From: an uncultured Clostridia bacterium
GTDB taxonomy: Bacteria > Bacillota > DTU014
NCBI GenBank assembly: GCA_900016865.1
Contig: FIZI01000006.1
Span: 212,427-276,426, forward strand
Direction of reading: 5' to 3'
Length of the DNA stretch: 64,000 nucleotides
Positions 9,239 through 17,344 of the stretch are shown here, piece after piece; within the stretch, counting starts at the first letter, position 1; every line of letters begins with the position of its first letter. The notes beneath the pieces were generated by a model. It was not told where the DNA came from and made no database searches. It saw nothing but the letters and a program-made list of their open reading frames with translations. The position numbers and the translations under genes were made by a program.

Positions 9239-9433
9239 CTGCTAAACACAACCAATGAGTCGATCGGCCCTACTGTGTACGTGGTCAAACTGACTTATAA
9301 TATTCCAACACAAATAACGTTGGGACCTAACTCTGTCGGTGGCGTGCATGCCTTCTAGCAGAGGACGCACAAAGTCGATGGGAGGGTTCCGCCCTGGAGG
9401 AATCGGGGATACGTTATAGGTCAGTGATAGCGG
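9239..9433 (+). ncRNA. ssrS: Candidate 6S RNA (rod-like RNA between hisS and tcdA)
   Basis: The ~195-base stretch folds by hand into a rod. A closing stem pairs the ends: 9239-9244/9428-9433, 9247-9249/9424-9426, 9251-9253/9419-9421, 9255-9258/9414-9417, 9261-9264/9402-9405. An apical arm follows: 9276-9281/9343-9348, 9289-9294/9335-9340, 9303-9309/9319-9325 with a 9-base loop. The large central open region holds a small hairpin on the 3' side (9383-9386/9392-9395). Length, long closing stem, open centre and apical rod resemble 6S RNA, which sequesters RNA polymerase. In Bacillus subtilis the 6S-1 gene bsrA lies in the aspS-yrvM gap; yrvM is tcdA, the next gene here. No conserved primary sequence was checked, and it could instead be a tcdA leader. 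Confidence 0.5.
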
Positions 9434-9470
9434 CATGGTGGGGCTTATTCTGTTGTACGGAAGTGTTGCT

Positions 9471-10178
9471 ATGGAACACTGGCTAGATCGAACTCGGCTC
9501 GTCCTTGGAGAATCAGCCCTGGAGAAACTATGTGAGAGCTCGGTAGCTGTTGCCGGTTTGGGCGGGGTTGGTTCATGGGCCGCCGAAGCGCTGGCACGTG
9601 CAGGCATTGGCCGGTTGATCCTCATTGACTCCGACGTAGTTGAGCTGACGAACATCAATAGGCAGTTGATTGCAACCACAAGCACTATAGGCAGGCCAAA
9701 GGTTGAGGTGGCGCGTGAGAGAATCGCAGACATCAATAGTGCATGTGACGTGACAGTACATAACGTGTTCTTGGATTCGGCTGTCATCCAGCAGGTCATT
9801 CCCAAGCAAGTGCATTTCGTGGTGGATGCCATCGACTCAGTCTCCTCCAAAGTCAGCCTTGCAGCCTACTGTGTTTCGCATAGCATTGGAATAATCTCGT
9901 GCATGGGGGCAGGCAATAGGCTTGACCCTCTTCGCTTCAAGATCGCCGACGTCTCAGAGACCAAAGTGTGCCCGCTGGCGCGAGCATATAGGCAAGAACT
10001 CCGCAAGCTGGGGATCAATACTGGTGTCACAGTAGTGTTTTCCGATGAGAAACCGGTAAAGACCGGAGTTAGGATCCCTGGGAGTGTTTCCTTTGTCCCT
10101 CCGGTTGCAGGACTTATAATGGCTGGTTGGGTCGTCAAGGAGTTGATCGGCGACTGCTGCTCCTCATCGGAGGATTGA
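9471..10178 (+). CDS. tcdA: tRNA threonylcarbamoyladenosine dehydratase TcdA (CsdL/YrvM)
   Basis: E1-like ThiF-fold enzyme that uses ATP to cyclise t6A37 of tRNA to ct6A. The 235-residue protein has the nucleotide-binding motif GLGGVGSWAAEALARAG near the N-terminus, the LIDSDVVELTNINRQ motif and VVDAIDSV. ATG 9471 is chosen: CGGAAG at 9458-9463 precedes it and MEHWLDRT is a typical TcdA N-terminus; an in-frame ATG at 9435 would lie in the folded RNA. Its position next to rarA is conserved in Firmicutes (yrvM-yrvN). Confidence 0.92.
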   Translation: MEHWLDRTRLVLGESALEKLCESSVAVAGLGGVGSWAAEALARAGIGRLILIDSDVVELTNINRQLIATTSTIGRPKVEVARERIADINSACDVTVHNVFLDSAVIQQVIPKQVHFVVDAIDSVSSKVSLAAYCVSHSIGIISCMGAGNRLDPLRFKIADVSETKVCPLARAYRQELRKLGINTGVTVVFSDEKPVKTGVRIPGSVSFVPPVAGLIMAGWVVKELIGDCCSSSED

Positions 10179-10247
10179 GGCCGGGATCTTGCGGCTTTGT
10201 CGACCGTTTGCCTATAGATTGAGTAGGATGATGCAGGGGGGATTTAG

Positions 10248-11654
10248 GTGGACCTATTCCGGACCGAAGAAGGGCTTGACGCACCAGATAATGCCGCGGA
10301 CTGTGCGCCTGACTGCGAGGACTCCCTGCCACTTGCCGAGAGGATGAGGCCAAGAACGCTCGACGAGATCGTAGGTGCAGATCACATCCTTGGGCCTTCG
10401 AAGTGGCTCAGAATCTTGATAGAGGCAGATAGAGTACCCTCGATGATTCTATACGGAAGGCCAGGAACCGGCAAGACGACGATCGCTCGTGTCATTGCCA
10501 GAGTTACGAAGCGAAGGTTTTACAGCATGAACGCGGTGATGTCCGGAGTTGCAGATATCCGCAGGGTCGTAGATCGAGCTCAGGACGATCTGAAGGCGAG
10601 GCGGCGGCGTTCGATCTTGTTCATAGACGAGATCCACAGGTTCAACAAAGCTCAACAAGACGCTTTGCTTCCGTTTGTGGAGAGTGGGGTGATTGCCCTC
10701 ATTGGTGCCACGACAGAGAACCCCATGTTTAGCCTTGTTGGGCCGCTGTTGTCCCGCACTCGAATCGTAGAGCTGAACCCGTTAACTGATGACGATATAT
10801 CGTTGATAGTCAAGCGGGGCCTTCAGAAGGAAAACGAACAGCCTGGCAATAGGCCGCGAGTGGCCATCCAACCGGACGCACTCGGCCACCTCGTGCGTTC
10901 TGCAGGTGGAGATGCCCGCGTCGCACTCAATATTCTCGAGGCTGCCTGTTACTTAGCACGAGATAGGGCGAAGTCCGGTGCCAAGGCAAGTCCCGGGCAG
11001 AGAGAAACGGGTGCAGCCGAGTCTGAAGCTATGATCGATCTCTTGATCGTTGAAGAGGCGAGCGGCAAGACTGCTGCTTCGTACGACAGAAGCGGGGACA
11101 ACCACTACGACATTGCTTCAGCATTGATCAAGAGCATTCGAGGATCAGATCCTCAGGCGGCCGTTTACTGGCTTGGGCGTATGATTTACGCAGGAGAGGA
11201 CCCGAGGTTTATCGCAAGACGCCTGGTCATTTCTGCAAGCGAAGACATCGGCATGGCCAATCCCAACGCCCTTCTCATAGCTGAGGCAGCTGCACAGGCT
11301 GTCGAGCGGATCGGCATGCCTGAGGCGCGGATCATACTGGCACATGTAGCTATCTTTCTAGCAAGCAGCGCCAAGAGCAATTCTGCGTACATAGCAATCG
11401 AGCGTGTACTCAAGACGATAGAGGAGGGTGGCAACTACCAGGTTCCAAATCACCTGAGGGATGCCAGTTACAGAGGTGCGAGCCGGCTAGGGCGCGGCAA
11501 GGGCTATAAGTACCCTCACGACTACCCCGGCCACTATGTAAAGCAACAGTACTTGCCCGATCAATTGGCAAACGTAGAGTTCTACACCCCTAGCGACCAA
11601 GGCTATGAACGGAGAGTGTCAGAACGACTGAATAGCCTGCGTAATGGAGGTTGA
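10248..11654 (+). CDS. rarA: Replication-associated recombination protein RarA (MgsA/YrvN)
   Basis: AAA+ ATPase of the clamp-loader-like RarA family, which acts at stalled replication forks. The 468-residue protein shows Walker A (GRPGTGKTT), Walker B with sensor context (LFIDEIHRFNKAQQDALLP), sensor 1 (IGATTENP), and the family C-terminal tetramerisation region (SDRSGD-like YDRSGDNHYD, then ISASEDIGMANP). The GTG at 10248 follows CAGGGGGG. An insertion of ~30 residues rich in Lys/Ser/Gly sits before LLIVEEASGK. The Rrf2-family gene (cymR/iscR) that usually follows rarA is absent. Confidence 0.96.
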   Translation: MDLFRTEEGLDAPDNAADCAPDCEDSLPLAERMRPRTLDEIVGADHILGPSKWLRILIEADRVPSMILYGRPGTGKTTIARVIARVTKRRFYSMNAVMSGVADIRRVVDRAQDDLKARRRRSILFIDEIHRFNKAQQDALLPFVESGVIALIGATTENPMFSLVGPLLSRTRIVELNPLTDDDISLIVKRGLQKENEQPGNRPRVAIQPDALGHLVRSAGGDARVALNILEAACYLARDRAKSGAKASPGQRETGAAESEAMIDLLIVEEASGKTAASYDRSGDNHYDIASALIKSIRGSDPQAAVYWLGRMIYAGEDPRFIARRLVISASEDIGMANPNALLIAEAAAQAVERIGMPEARIILAHVAIFLASSAKSNSAYIAIERVLKTIEEGGNYQVPNHLRDASYRGASRLGRGKGYKYPHDYPGHYVKQQYLPDQLANVEFYTPSDQGYERRVSERLNSLRNGG

Positions 11655-11733
11655 GATGTTTTTGGGCAAGTGTGACGGGAGAGGTGTGTACGCTTCCTAG
11701 CGGCCAGCTTGATACAGCGGCCTGAAATATAGT

Positions 11734-11762
11734 TTGACAGGACAATTGCCGCATGCTAAAAT
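11734..11762 (+). promoter_or_regulatory. Sigma-A-type promoter of the iscS-iscU-mnmA operon
   Basis: TTGACA (11734-11739), 17-base spacer, TAAAAT (11757-11762). Near-consensus with ideal spacing. The dyad at 11775-11799 covers roughly +7 to +31, a position where a bound repressor would block transcription. Confidence 0.8.
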
Positions 11763-11774
11763 CGAATTGTCGAT

Positions 11775-11799
11775 AAATCCGATAGATTTTATCGGGTTT
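11775..11799 (+). promoter_or_regulatory. Rrf2/IscR-type operator overlapping the iscS start region
   Basis: A 25-base imperfect palindrome: left arm AAATCCGATA, 5-base centre GATTT, right arm TATCGGGTTT (9 of 10 positions symmetric). The core CCGAT-N7-ATCGG has the same geometry as IscR type 1 boxes (YYGAC-N7-GTCRR). Placed just downstream of the promoter of a cysteine desulfurase operon, it is most likely an Fe-S or cysteine-responsive Rrf2 repressor site. The regulator gene itself is not in this window. Confidence 0.6.
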
Positions 11800-11957
11800 A
11801 CATGAAACACACAATGAGTGACGGGAGGCCTGGTTAACTGGTGGACCAGTCCACAACCGATTCCGCGTGCATCCGCCCTTTGCTACAGAGGAAGTCTACT
11901 GGAGTACCGGATGCTTTTTGAGGCGATTGAACCTGTCCGGGAAGGAGGGTCAGCAAT

Positions 11958-11986
11958 CTGACGCCTGGCGATCAATCAGGCGTCGG
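11958..11986 (+). promoter_or_regulatory. Stable hairpin between Shine-Dalgarno and iscS start codon
   Basis: A 10-base-pair stem (11958-11967 with 11977-11986; the inner 8 pairs GACGCCTG/CAGGCGTC are perfect) with loop GCGATCAAT. The best Shine-Dalgarno in the leader, AAGGAGG at 11942-11948, lies on its 5' side and the start ATG (11995) 8 bases after its 3' side. No other good ribosome site is closer. The stem may bring the two together or control access to the start. Confidence 0.5.
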
Positions 11987-11994
11987 CTGTCACC

Positions 11995-13176
11995 ATGAAG
12001 AGGATATACATGGATTATGCGGCCACTACTCCTACATCACCCGAAGTGCTTGATGCAATGAGGCCTTACATGCTCGAAGATTTCGGTAATCCTTCAAGCA
12101 TTCATTCGTTCGGCCGCGAAGCCAAGAAAGCTCTGGATGATGCTAGAGGGAAAGTGGCGTCTCTGCTCTCTGTTGCACCTGAGGAAATCGTATTTACATC
12201 TGGAGGATCCGAATCCACGAATTTGGCGATTAAGGGATGTGCAACCGCGAACGCCAAGAGAGGAAGACATATCATAACCAGCAGCATTGAACACCACGCG
12301 TGTCTCGATGCTGTGAAATACCTGGCGAGGAACGGGTTTGAAGCCACCTATCTTCCTGTAGACGGTGATGGAGTCATTGACCTCAATGCCTTGAGAGCCG
12401 CAATTCGAGATGATACGGTCCTTGTGTCTGTGATCCACGCAAGCAATGAGGTTGGGACTATACAACCCGTCAAAGAGATCATAGAGATCGCACATGAAAA
12501 GGGCGCTTTGGTTCATCTTGATTCGGTACAGACCGTAGGCGCTATTCCTGTAAACATTAGGGAGCTCGGCGCAGACCTCGTATCTATGTCTGCACACAAG
12601 TTCTACGGGCCTAAGGGTGTAGGCGCTCTGTATGTTAGAAAGGGAGTCAGAATCACACCGCTGATTCACGGAGGCCCACATGAAAAAAAGCGCCGAGCAG
12701 GCACACAAAATGTAGCAGGAGCAGTCGGGATGGCCAAAGCACTTGAACTGGCCGTCGAACAGATGGATCAAGAGGTCCCCAGGCTGACTCGGCTCAGGGA
12801 AAAAATGATAGACGCCATCCTCTCACGGATTGACCATGTAAGGATCAATGGGCATCGGACACGCAGGCTTCCAAACAATGTGAACGTCAGCATTGAATAC
12901 GTCGAAGGCGAGGCAATACTGCTGAATCTCGATGTCAAAGGAATCGCGGTATCCAGCGGCTCGGCCTGTTCGTCTGAATCGCTTTCCCCGTCTCATGTGC
13001 TGCTGGCTATGGGCGTGCCGCCTGAGGTTGCGCACGGCTCGTTGAGGCTTAGTATGGGAAGAGGCACGACTGAGGATGACGTCGACTATGTCGTGGAGGC
13101 TTTGGTGGATATAGTGGCCAAGTTGCGACAGATGTCACCCTTGTACGTATCTGGCCCATGTGATTGCAAGGGCTGA
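11995..13176 (+). CDS. iscS: Cysteine desulfurase (IscS/NifS type)
   Basis: PLP enzyme that takes sulfur from cysteine as a persulfide and passes it to IscU for Fe-S clusters and to MnmA for tRNA thiolation. The 393-residue protein has the PLP lysine K202 in SAHKFYGPKG, the PLP-contacting SIEHHA histidine, and the mobile-loop cysteine C325 in SSGSACSSESLSPSHVL, so it is a complete group I enzyme. The C-terminus ends CDCKG. It heads an operon with iscU and mnmA, the trio in Firmicutes (yrvO-trmU), with an Rrf2-type operator upstream. Confidence 0.96.
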   Translation: MKRIYMDYAATTPTSPEVLDAMRPYMLEDFGNPSSIHSFGREAKKALDDARGKVASLLSVAPEEIVFTSGGSESTNLAIKGCATANAKRGRHIITSSIEHHACLDAVKYLARNGFEATYLPVDGDGVIDLNALRAAIRDDTVLVSVIHASNEVGTIQPVKEIIEIAHEKGALVHLDSVQTVGAIPVNIRELGADLVSMSAHKFYGPKGVGALYVRKGVRITPLIHGGPHEKKRRAGTQNVAGAVGMAKALELAVEQMDQEVPRLTRLREKMIDAILSRIDHVRINGHRTRRLPNNVNVSIEYVEGEAILLNLDVKGIAVSSGSACSSESLSPSHVLLAMGVPPEVAHGSLRLSMGRGTTEDDVDYVVEALVDIVAKLRQMSPLYVSGPCDCKG

Positions 13177-13213
13177 GACCGGCTAGCCGTCCTTCTGAAA
13201 GGAGGCATCTTCA

Positions 13214-13612
13214 GTGTATAGCGAGAAAGTAATGGATCACTTCACTAACCCTCGCAATGTGGGGGAGATCATAGACCCTGACGGAGTCGGGCAGGTTGGC
13301 AACCCCGTGTGTGGGGATGTCATGAGGATTACGATACAAGTCGAAGACGGCAGGATAGCAGACGTCAAGTTCAGGACCTTTGGTTGTGGAGCAGCAATAG
13401 CGACTAGCAGCATGATCACAGAGATGGCCAAAGGCAAGACTCTTGAAGAGGCGCTCAAGCTGACCAACTCGGCTGTCGCAAGAGCACTGGACGGCTTGCC
13501 CCCTGCAAAGCTGCACTGCTCAAATCTCGCAGCCGATGCTTTGCACGAGGCTATTAGCGACTATTACGCTAAGACACGGACGCGCGGTCAGGCATTGAAG
13601 GTGGGAGGATGA
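13214..13612 (+). CDS. iscU: Fe-S cluster assembly scaffold IscU/NifU-N
   Basis: Scaffold on which [2Fe-2S]/[4Fe-4S] clusters are built with sulfur from IscS. The 132-residue protein starts at GTG 13214, 8 bases after AAAGGAGG. All cluster ligands are present: C33 and D35 in PVCGDVM, C58 in FGCGAAIATSSM, and H101-C102 in LHCSNLAADAL. It lacks the extra residues of SufU-type proteins, so it belongs to the IscU/NifU-like group. It sits 37 bases after iscS and 8 bases before mnmA. Confidence 0.95.
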   Translation: MYSEKVMDHFTNPRNVGEIIDPDGVGQVGNPVCGDVMRITIQVEDGRIADVKFRTFGCGAAIATSSMITEMAKGKTLEEALKLTNSAVARALDGLPPAKLHCSNLAADALHEAISDYYAKTRTRGQALKVGG

Positions 13613-13619
13613 CCGCTGA

Positions 13620-14801
13620 ATGACAGTTGGCGCAAACCGACCGATCACCAGTGACCTGCGCGAGAGAGTGCTTTCGGGCGTGACTGTAGATGCAAATGCA
13701 ACTGTGGCTGTGGCGATGAGCGGAGGCGTTGATAGCTCAGTAGTTGCAGCTCTACTCAAACATCTCGGTTTTCATGTAATAGGCGTGACCATGAACGTCT
13801 GGCCCGAGTCCACTCAAGGAGCTGCCGAAGACGCTCAAGAGGTCGCAGATGCACTTGGCATCTCTCACCACGTTATCGATTTGAGAGAGCAGTTTCGCAA
13901 ACTGGTGGTTGACGAATTCTGCCGCGAGTACGCAAGAGGCCGGACTCCTAATCCTTGCGTTATGTGCAATCCTCGGATTAAGTTCGGCCTTCTTTTCAGC
14001 CACGCGATGCAGCTTGGTGCAGATTGGTTGGCTACAGGCCACTATGTCCGGGTTACCCGCGATCCTGATTCCGGCCGTTACCTCTTGCTGAAAGGAATTG
14101 ACCCCCGAAGAGACCAGTCTTACGTGCTCTATCGCCTCACTCAAGATCAGCTCTCTCGGGTCCTGTTTCCCCTCGGAGGTTACCACAAACAAGAAGTCCG
14201 TGCTATGGCAGAGGACTTCGGGTTGTCAGTCGCAGACCGGAGCGAGAGCCGGGAGATCTGCTTTGTTCCGGATGACGACTACCGAGGCTTCTTGAGAAAA
14301 CACGGAGCAGCCTCTGCTGATTGCTCTTTGGGCCGGGCCGCAAAGAGTCAGTGCAACAGAAAAGGAGCCATATTGAACACAAGCGGCGATGTTCTAGGAA
14401 CGCATGACGGAATCGAGAACTTCACAGTAGGCCAGCGCAAGGGGCTTGGGATTGCTTTAGGCCGGAGACTGTACGTTGTCGAGCTTGATCCTGAGACCAA
14501 CTCGGTTATTGTAGGAGACGAGTCTGAGTTGTACTCATCTGAGTTGGTGGCAGGTGATTGCAACTGGATCAGCATAGATCGTCCCTCAGACTACATGCGT
14601 GCGTCTGCCAAGATCAGGTATGCGTCTCCACCGATCGGTGTCACCGTGCTCAGAGGCTCAGACAGCGGGGACCGCATCAGAGTAGTGTTTGATGAACCAG
14701 TGCGAGCAGTCACTCCCGGACAAGCCGTGGTGCTTTATTTGGGAGACACAGTGGTTGGAGGCGGCACCATAGAAAGAGCGGTCAGAAAGCGCAGGACCTA
14801 G
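13620..14801 (+). CDS. mnmA: tRNA-specific 2-thiouridylase MnmA
   Basis: Uses ATP and persulfide sulfur from IscS to make 2-thiouridine at wobble position 34 of tRNA Lys, Glu and Gln. The 393-residue protein has the PP-loop motif AMSGGVDSSV (residues 32-41), the first catalytic cysteine C113 in NPCVMC and the second, C214, in SREICFVPDD, followed by the family C-terminal barrel. About 25 residues precede the usual start of the family; the ATG at 13620 is nevertheless preceded by GGGAGGA at 13605-13611. Co-transcription with iscS and iscU is likely. Confidence 0.95.
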   Translation: MTVGANRPITSDLRERVLSGVTVDANATVAVAMSGGVDSSVVAALLKHLGFHVIGVTMNVWPESTQGAAEDAQEVADALGISHHVIDLREQFRKLVVDEFCREYARGRTPNPCVMCNPRIKFGLLFSHAMQLGADWLATGHYVRVTRDPDSGRYLLLKGIDPRRDQSYVLYRLTQDQLSRVLFPLGGYHKQEVRAMAEDFGLSVADRSESREICFVPDDDYRGFLRKHGAASADCSLGRAAKSQCNRKGAILNTSGDVLGTHDGIENFTVGQRKGLGIALGRRLYVVELDPETNSVIVGDESELYSSELVAGDCNWISIDRPSDYMRASAKIRYASPPIGVTVLRGSDSGDRIRVVFDEPVRAVTPGQAVVLYLGDTVVGGGTIERAVRKRRT

Positions 14802-14880
14802 AGCGGACAGGAGGGAGCCCGCAGGACAACGTCGAAACACACTTCATGGCAAGAAGAGAGCTGCCGGGGGTATTAGTGAC

Positions 14881-16497
14881 TTGAGCTACCTGTTCGAACT
14901 GCGCGGCATACGTTTTGTTGTGGTGTTTACTGCGTGTATGATGCTGGTTTCCGGCTTGACTGTGTCGGCGCTTGGCGCCAAGCCGGAATCAACTGTCGGT
15001 ATAGGCAGAATTCCTTCGTCAGCGGGCGACTCGATCAGAGTCGGGTTGCGATATGGCCCAAGCGCCCTCAGCAGTGTGACAATCGGTGTTACCGAAGGAA
15101 CCTTGGTCCTCCATTCGGCTGATTCCCCTGAAGGAATGCATCTTCCTGCTCAATGTGTGACCTTAAGGGTAGTAGCTTCAGACTCTCGGATGGAGCGTGT
15201 GTACAGACTCGCAGTCGGCGAATACCCGGATCAGCTGGGTGCAGAGCAGCGACTGGCTGAGCTTTCTATGCGGGTTGGAGGCCTCGTCGACAAGACGATT
15301 GGAGTGTCCGGCACCAAGTACATAGCTTATCTTGGCAGGTCATCCTTCGAATCTGACATGGCGGCCCTTAGAGCAGACCTTGGGTTGTCTGCAGGTGAGG
15401 CTAAGATCAAGAGCTTCGATTTGCCCGCAGGCATGATGCTGGAGGTCGCCTCATGTGACGGCTCGCTGTCAATCATGACAAGCGGGGGATACGTAGTGAT
15501 CAGCCCGGATTCTCCTGACGGGCTGCTGTATCTGGACGGCCCTGATTCAGGATTCAGGGGAAAGATTGAGGCCTTTGTGACTTACGATGGTCTAATCGAG
15601 CTCGTCAACATCGTTGGGCTGGAGGACTACCTAAGGTCGGCGGTCGGAAGCGAGATGAGCTCTTACGCTCCAGCAGAAGCACTCAAGGCTCAGGCAGTGC
15701 TTATGCGCACTTATGCGGTCAATCATATGATTGCGTCCAAGCACGACAGGTTCGATGTGTGCAGCACCCATCACTGCCAAGCATATCGTGGAGTTGGTGC
15801 AGAATCCAGTCGAATAGACGCGGCAGTGGAGGCCACAGCCGGAGAGGTACTGGTAGGCCCAACCGGAGAGCCGATTGAGGTTTACTACCATGCTTGTTGT
15901 GGAGGGATTACCGAAAGCAGCGCCAATGCCTGGGGCACTGCACTGGCTCATCTTGTGCCGACTTCATGTTCAAGCGGACAGCCGTCTAGTCTCTCTGCAG
16001 ATTCGGCCGCTCTGTCCTTCATCGAATCAGCCGACAGTAGTTACTACTGCTCTGCTAGCTCCAACTACAGATGGGAGCGGCGTCTTTCAACCTCTGATCT
16101 CGTGGCCGTGCTTGAGAGCTATGGCGCTACCGCAAGTGAGCTGGGTGTCGACAGCGACCTGCCTATCTCGCTTACGGTCTTGAGTCGGACTGATTCCGGT
16201 CGAGTCTCTGAGATAGAGATTGCTGCAGGAGGGCATCGAGCTGTGGTTTCAGGCGATTTGGCAGTGAGGATGGCTCTTGGCAAAGGCGACCTGTTGCCAA
16301 GTTCCTTCTTTGTAGTTAAGCCGATTTCTGACGCTCGCAGCGTGCAACGCACGTCTTCATATGTTCTGGTAGGTGCCGGGTATGGACACGGAGTTGGTGT
16401 CTGTCAGGCCGGCGCCATTGGCATGGCAAACAGAGGCTACGATTATCGATCGATTTTGTCTCATTATCTCAAGAATACGCGAGCAGCCGATCACTAG
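14881..16497 (+). CDS. spoIID: SpoIID/LytB-domain protein (lytic transglycosylase), exported
   Basis: SpoIID is the lytic transglycosylase that trims glycan strands during engulfment of the forespore; wider LytB/SpoIID proteins remodel peptidoglycan. The 538-residue protein has an N-terminal signal or anchor (residues ~10-32), a SPOR-like region with cell-wall-binding features (~105-175), and the SpoIID domain from ~230. Catalytic E258 lies in AVGSEMSSYAPAEALKAQA, followed by the DVCSTHHCQAYRG metal/cysteine segment and the end motif GYGHGVGVCQAGA. It is longer than Bacillus SpoIID (~340), so it may be a vegetative SpoIID-like protein. The TTG start at 14881 has only a weak GGGG ribosome site. 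Confidence 0.85.
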   Translation: MSYLFELRGIRFVVVFTACMMLVSGLTVSALGAKPESTVGIGRIPSSAGDSIRVGLRYGPSALSSVTIGVTEGTLVLHSADSPEGMHLPAQCVTLRVVASDSRMERVYRLAVGEYPDQLGAEQRLAELSMRVGGLVDKTIGVSGTKYIAYLGRSSFESDMAALRADLGLSAGEAKIKSFDLPAGMMLEVASCDGSLSIMTSGGYVVISPDSPDGLLYLDGPDSGFRGKIEAFVTYDGLIELVNIVGLEDYLRSAVGSEMSSYAPAEALKAQAVLMRTYAVNHMIASKHDRFDVCSTHHCQAYRGVGAESSRIDAAVEATAGEVLVGPTGEPIEVYYHACCGGITESSANAWGTALAHLVPTSCSSGQPSSLSADSAALSFIESADSSYYCSASSNYRWERRLSTSDLVAVLESYGATASELGVDSDLPISLTVLSRTDSGRVSEIEIAAGGHRAVVSGDLAVRMALGKGDLLPSSFFVVKPISDARSVQRTSSYVLVGAGYGHGVGVCQAGAIGMANRGYDYRSILSHYLKNTRAADH

Positions 16498-16522
16498 CCC
16501 GTTGAGTGGGGAGGGATTCCGA

Positions 16523-17140
16523 GTGATCCGTAAGGTCCTTGCTGCGGTATTAGCATTGGCGGTTGTGGGAGTCACCGTTGGACTAGTAATGAGAAACATG
16601 GCGTTGGTGCGCGAACTCGACGACGCTTACGAAGTCGTGCGGCTTCTCGAGGGTACGATAGACACCCTGCGCATGGAGAAGGGGCAGCTCGAAACGCGGC
16701 TTGCAAATCTGAGCACGGTTTATGCACCTGTGTATTTTCTGTCTCAGTCTGATGAAGGATACGAGGTTGTGCCTGAGCTGCGACTTATCGACACTGACAG
16801 CGAGGCTGCTCCGGTCATATCTGCGCTGCTGTCTGAGATGGCAAAAGGGCCGACTGGACAGTCGCCGCTGTATCCGGTTCTTCCACCTGGGACTCGGTTG
16901 CTAGGAGTTGAAATCATTGACGGAGTCGCATATGTGGACTTCAGCAGAGAAATGCTTGACCAGAGTGTGGGCAGTCCAGTCGAGTCTGCTGTAGTTGAGG
17001 CTATTGTTCGCACTGTAACTGAGGTCGAAGGAGTGTCTGCCGTACAGATCCTAGTTGGCGGAGAGACGATTCCAAGTCTCGCAGGACACGTCGATTTATC
17101 GAGACCGATCAGGCTGGCACGGCCTGACCACGAGCTCTAG
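16523..17140 (+). CDS. GerMN-domain lipoprotein-like/membrane-anchored protein
   Basis: A 205-residue protein with an N-terminal membrane helix (~residues 4-23), a short coiled-coil (~26-60) and a C-terminal GerMN (sporulation/germination) domain, recognisable from VPELRLIDTD, ALLSEMAKGPTG, YPVLPPGTRLLGVEIIDGVAYVDFSREM and VEAIVRTVTEV. GerM-like proteins act in spore cortex assembly or in septal cell-wall processes; the substrate is unknown. GTG 16523 is selected because GGGGAGGGA lies 6-14 bases upstream; longer upstream frames overlap spoIID. It follows spoIID by 25 bases and is probably co-transcribed. Confidence 0.8.
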   Translation: MIRKVLAAVLALAVVGVTVGLVMRNMALVRELDDAYEVVRLLEGTIDTLRMEKGQLETRLANLSTVYAPVYFLSQSDEGYEVVPELRLIDTDSEAAPVISALLSEMAKGPTGQSPLYPVLPPGTRLLGVEIIDGVAYVDFSREMLDQSVGSPVESAVVEAIVRTVTEVEGVSAVQILVGGETIPSLAGHVDLSRPIRLARPDHEL

Positions 17141-17184
17141 AGCGATTGAGTCTGAATGGCTTCGTATACATAAGGCGCAACGGC

Positions 17185-17213
17185 TTGCAGTGCAGCCGAT
17201 TTCGATGTATAAT
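17185..17213 (+). promoter_or_regulatory. Promoter of tRNA-Arg
   Basis: TTGCAG (17185-17190), 17-base spacer, TATAAT (17208-17213, perfect -10). It lies about 56 bases upstream of the mature tRNA 5' end. Confidence 0.75.
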
Positions 17214-17269
17214 GAAAATCGCTCATTCACTCATGGTGTCTAATCACTAAACCAAGAATGACTGAGTGT

Positions 17270-17344
17270 GCGCCTGTAGCTCAGTGGATAGAGCACTGGA
17301 CTCCGGTTCCAGGTGCGCGGGTTCGATTCCTGCCAGGCGCACCA
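17270..17344 (+). tRNA. tRNA-Arg (anticodon CCG)
   Basis: A 75-base cloverleaf including an encoded CCA. The acceptor stem GCGCCTG/CAGGCGC is perfect over 7 pairs. The D arm is GCTC/GAGC, the anticodon stem CTGGA/TCCAG has loop CTCCGGT, so the anticodon is CCG (reads CGG), and the T arm is GCGGG/CCTGC (one G-U) with loop TTCGATT. It stands alone between the GerMN gene and the arginine decarboxylase gene pdaD, with its own promoter. Confidence 0.95.

Larger units (their letters stand above)
11655..11994 (+). other. 340-base intergenic region and long leader of iscS
   Basis: No credible gene in any frame and no trace of an Rrf2 regulator. It holds a strong promoter (11734-11762), an operator-like dyad (11775-11799), a small stem near 11839-11854 (ACTGG/CCAGT), a Shine-Dalgarno-like AAGGAGG at 11942-11948, and a stable hairpin (11958-11986) just before the iscS start. 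The mRNA leader would be about 225 bases. An 11-codon ORF (ATG at 11802) has no ribosome site and is not proposed as a gene. Confidence 0.7.

Noticed and set aside
9239..9433. T-box leader for tcdA or a synthetase
   Set aside because: No AGGGTGGNACCGCG antiterminator core and no terminator before the gene.
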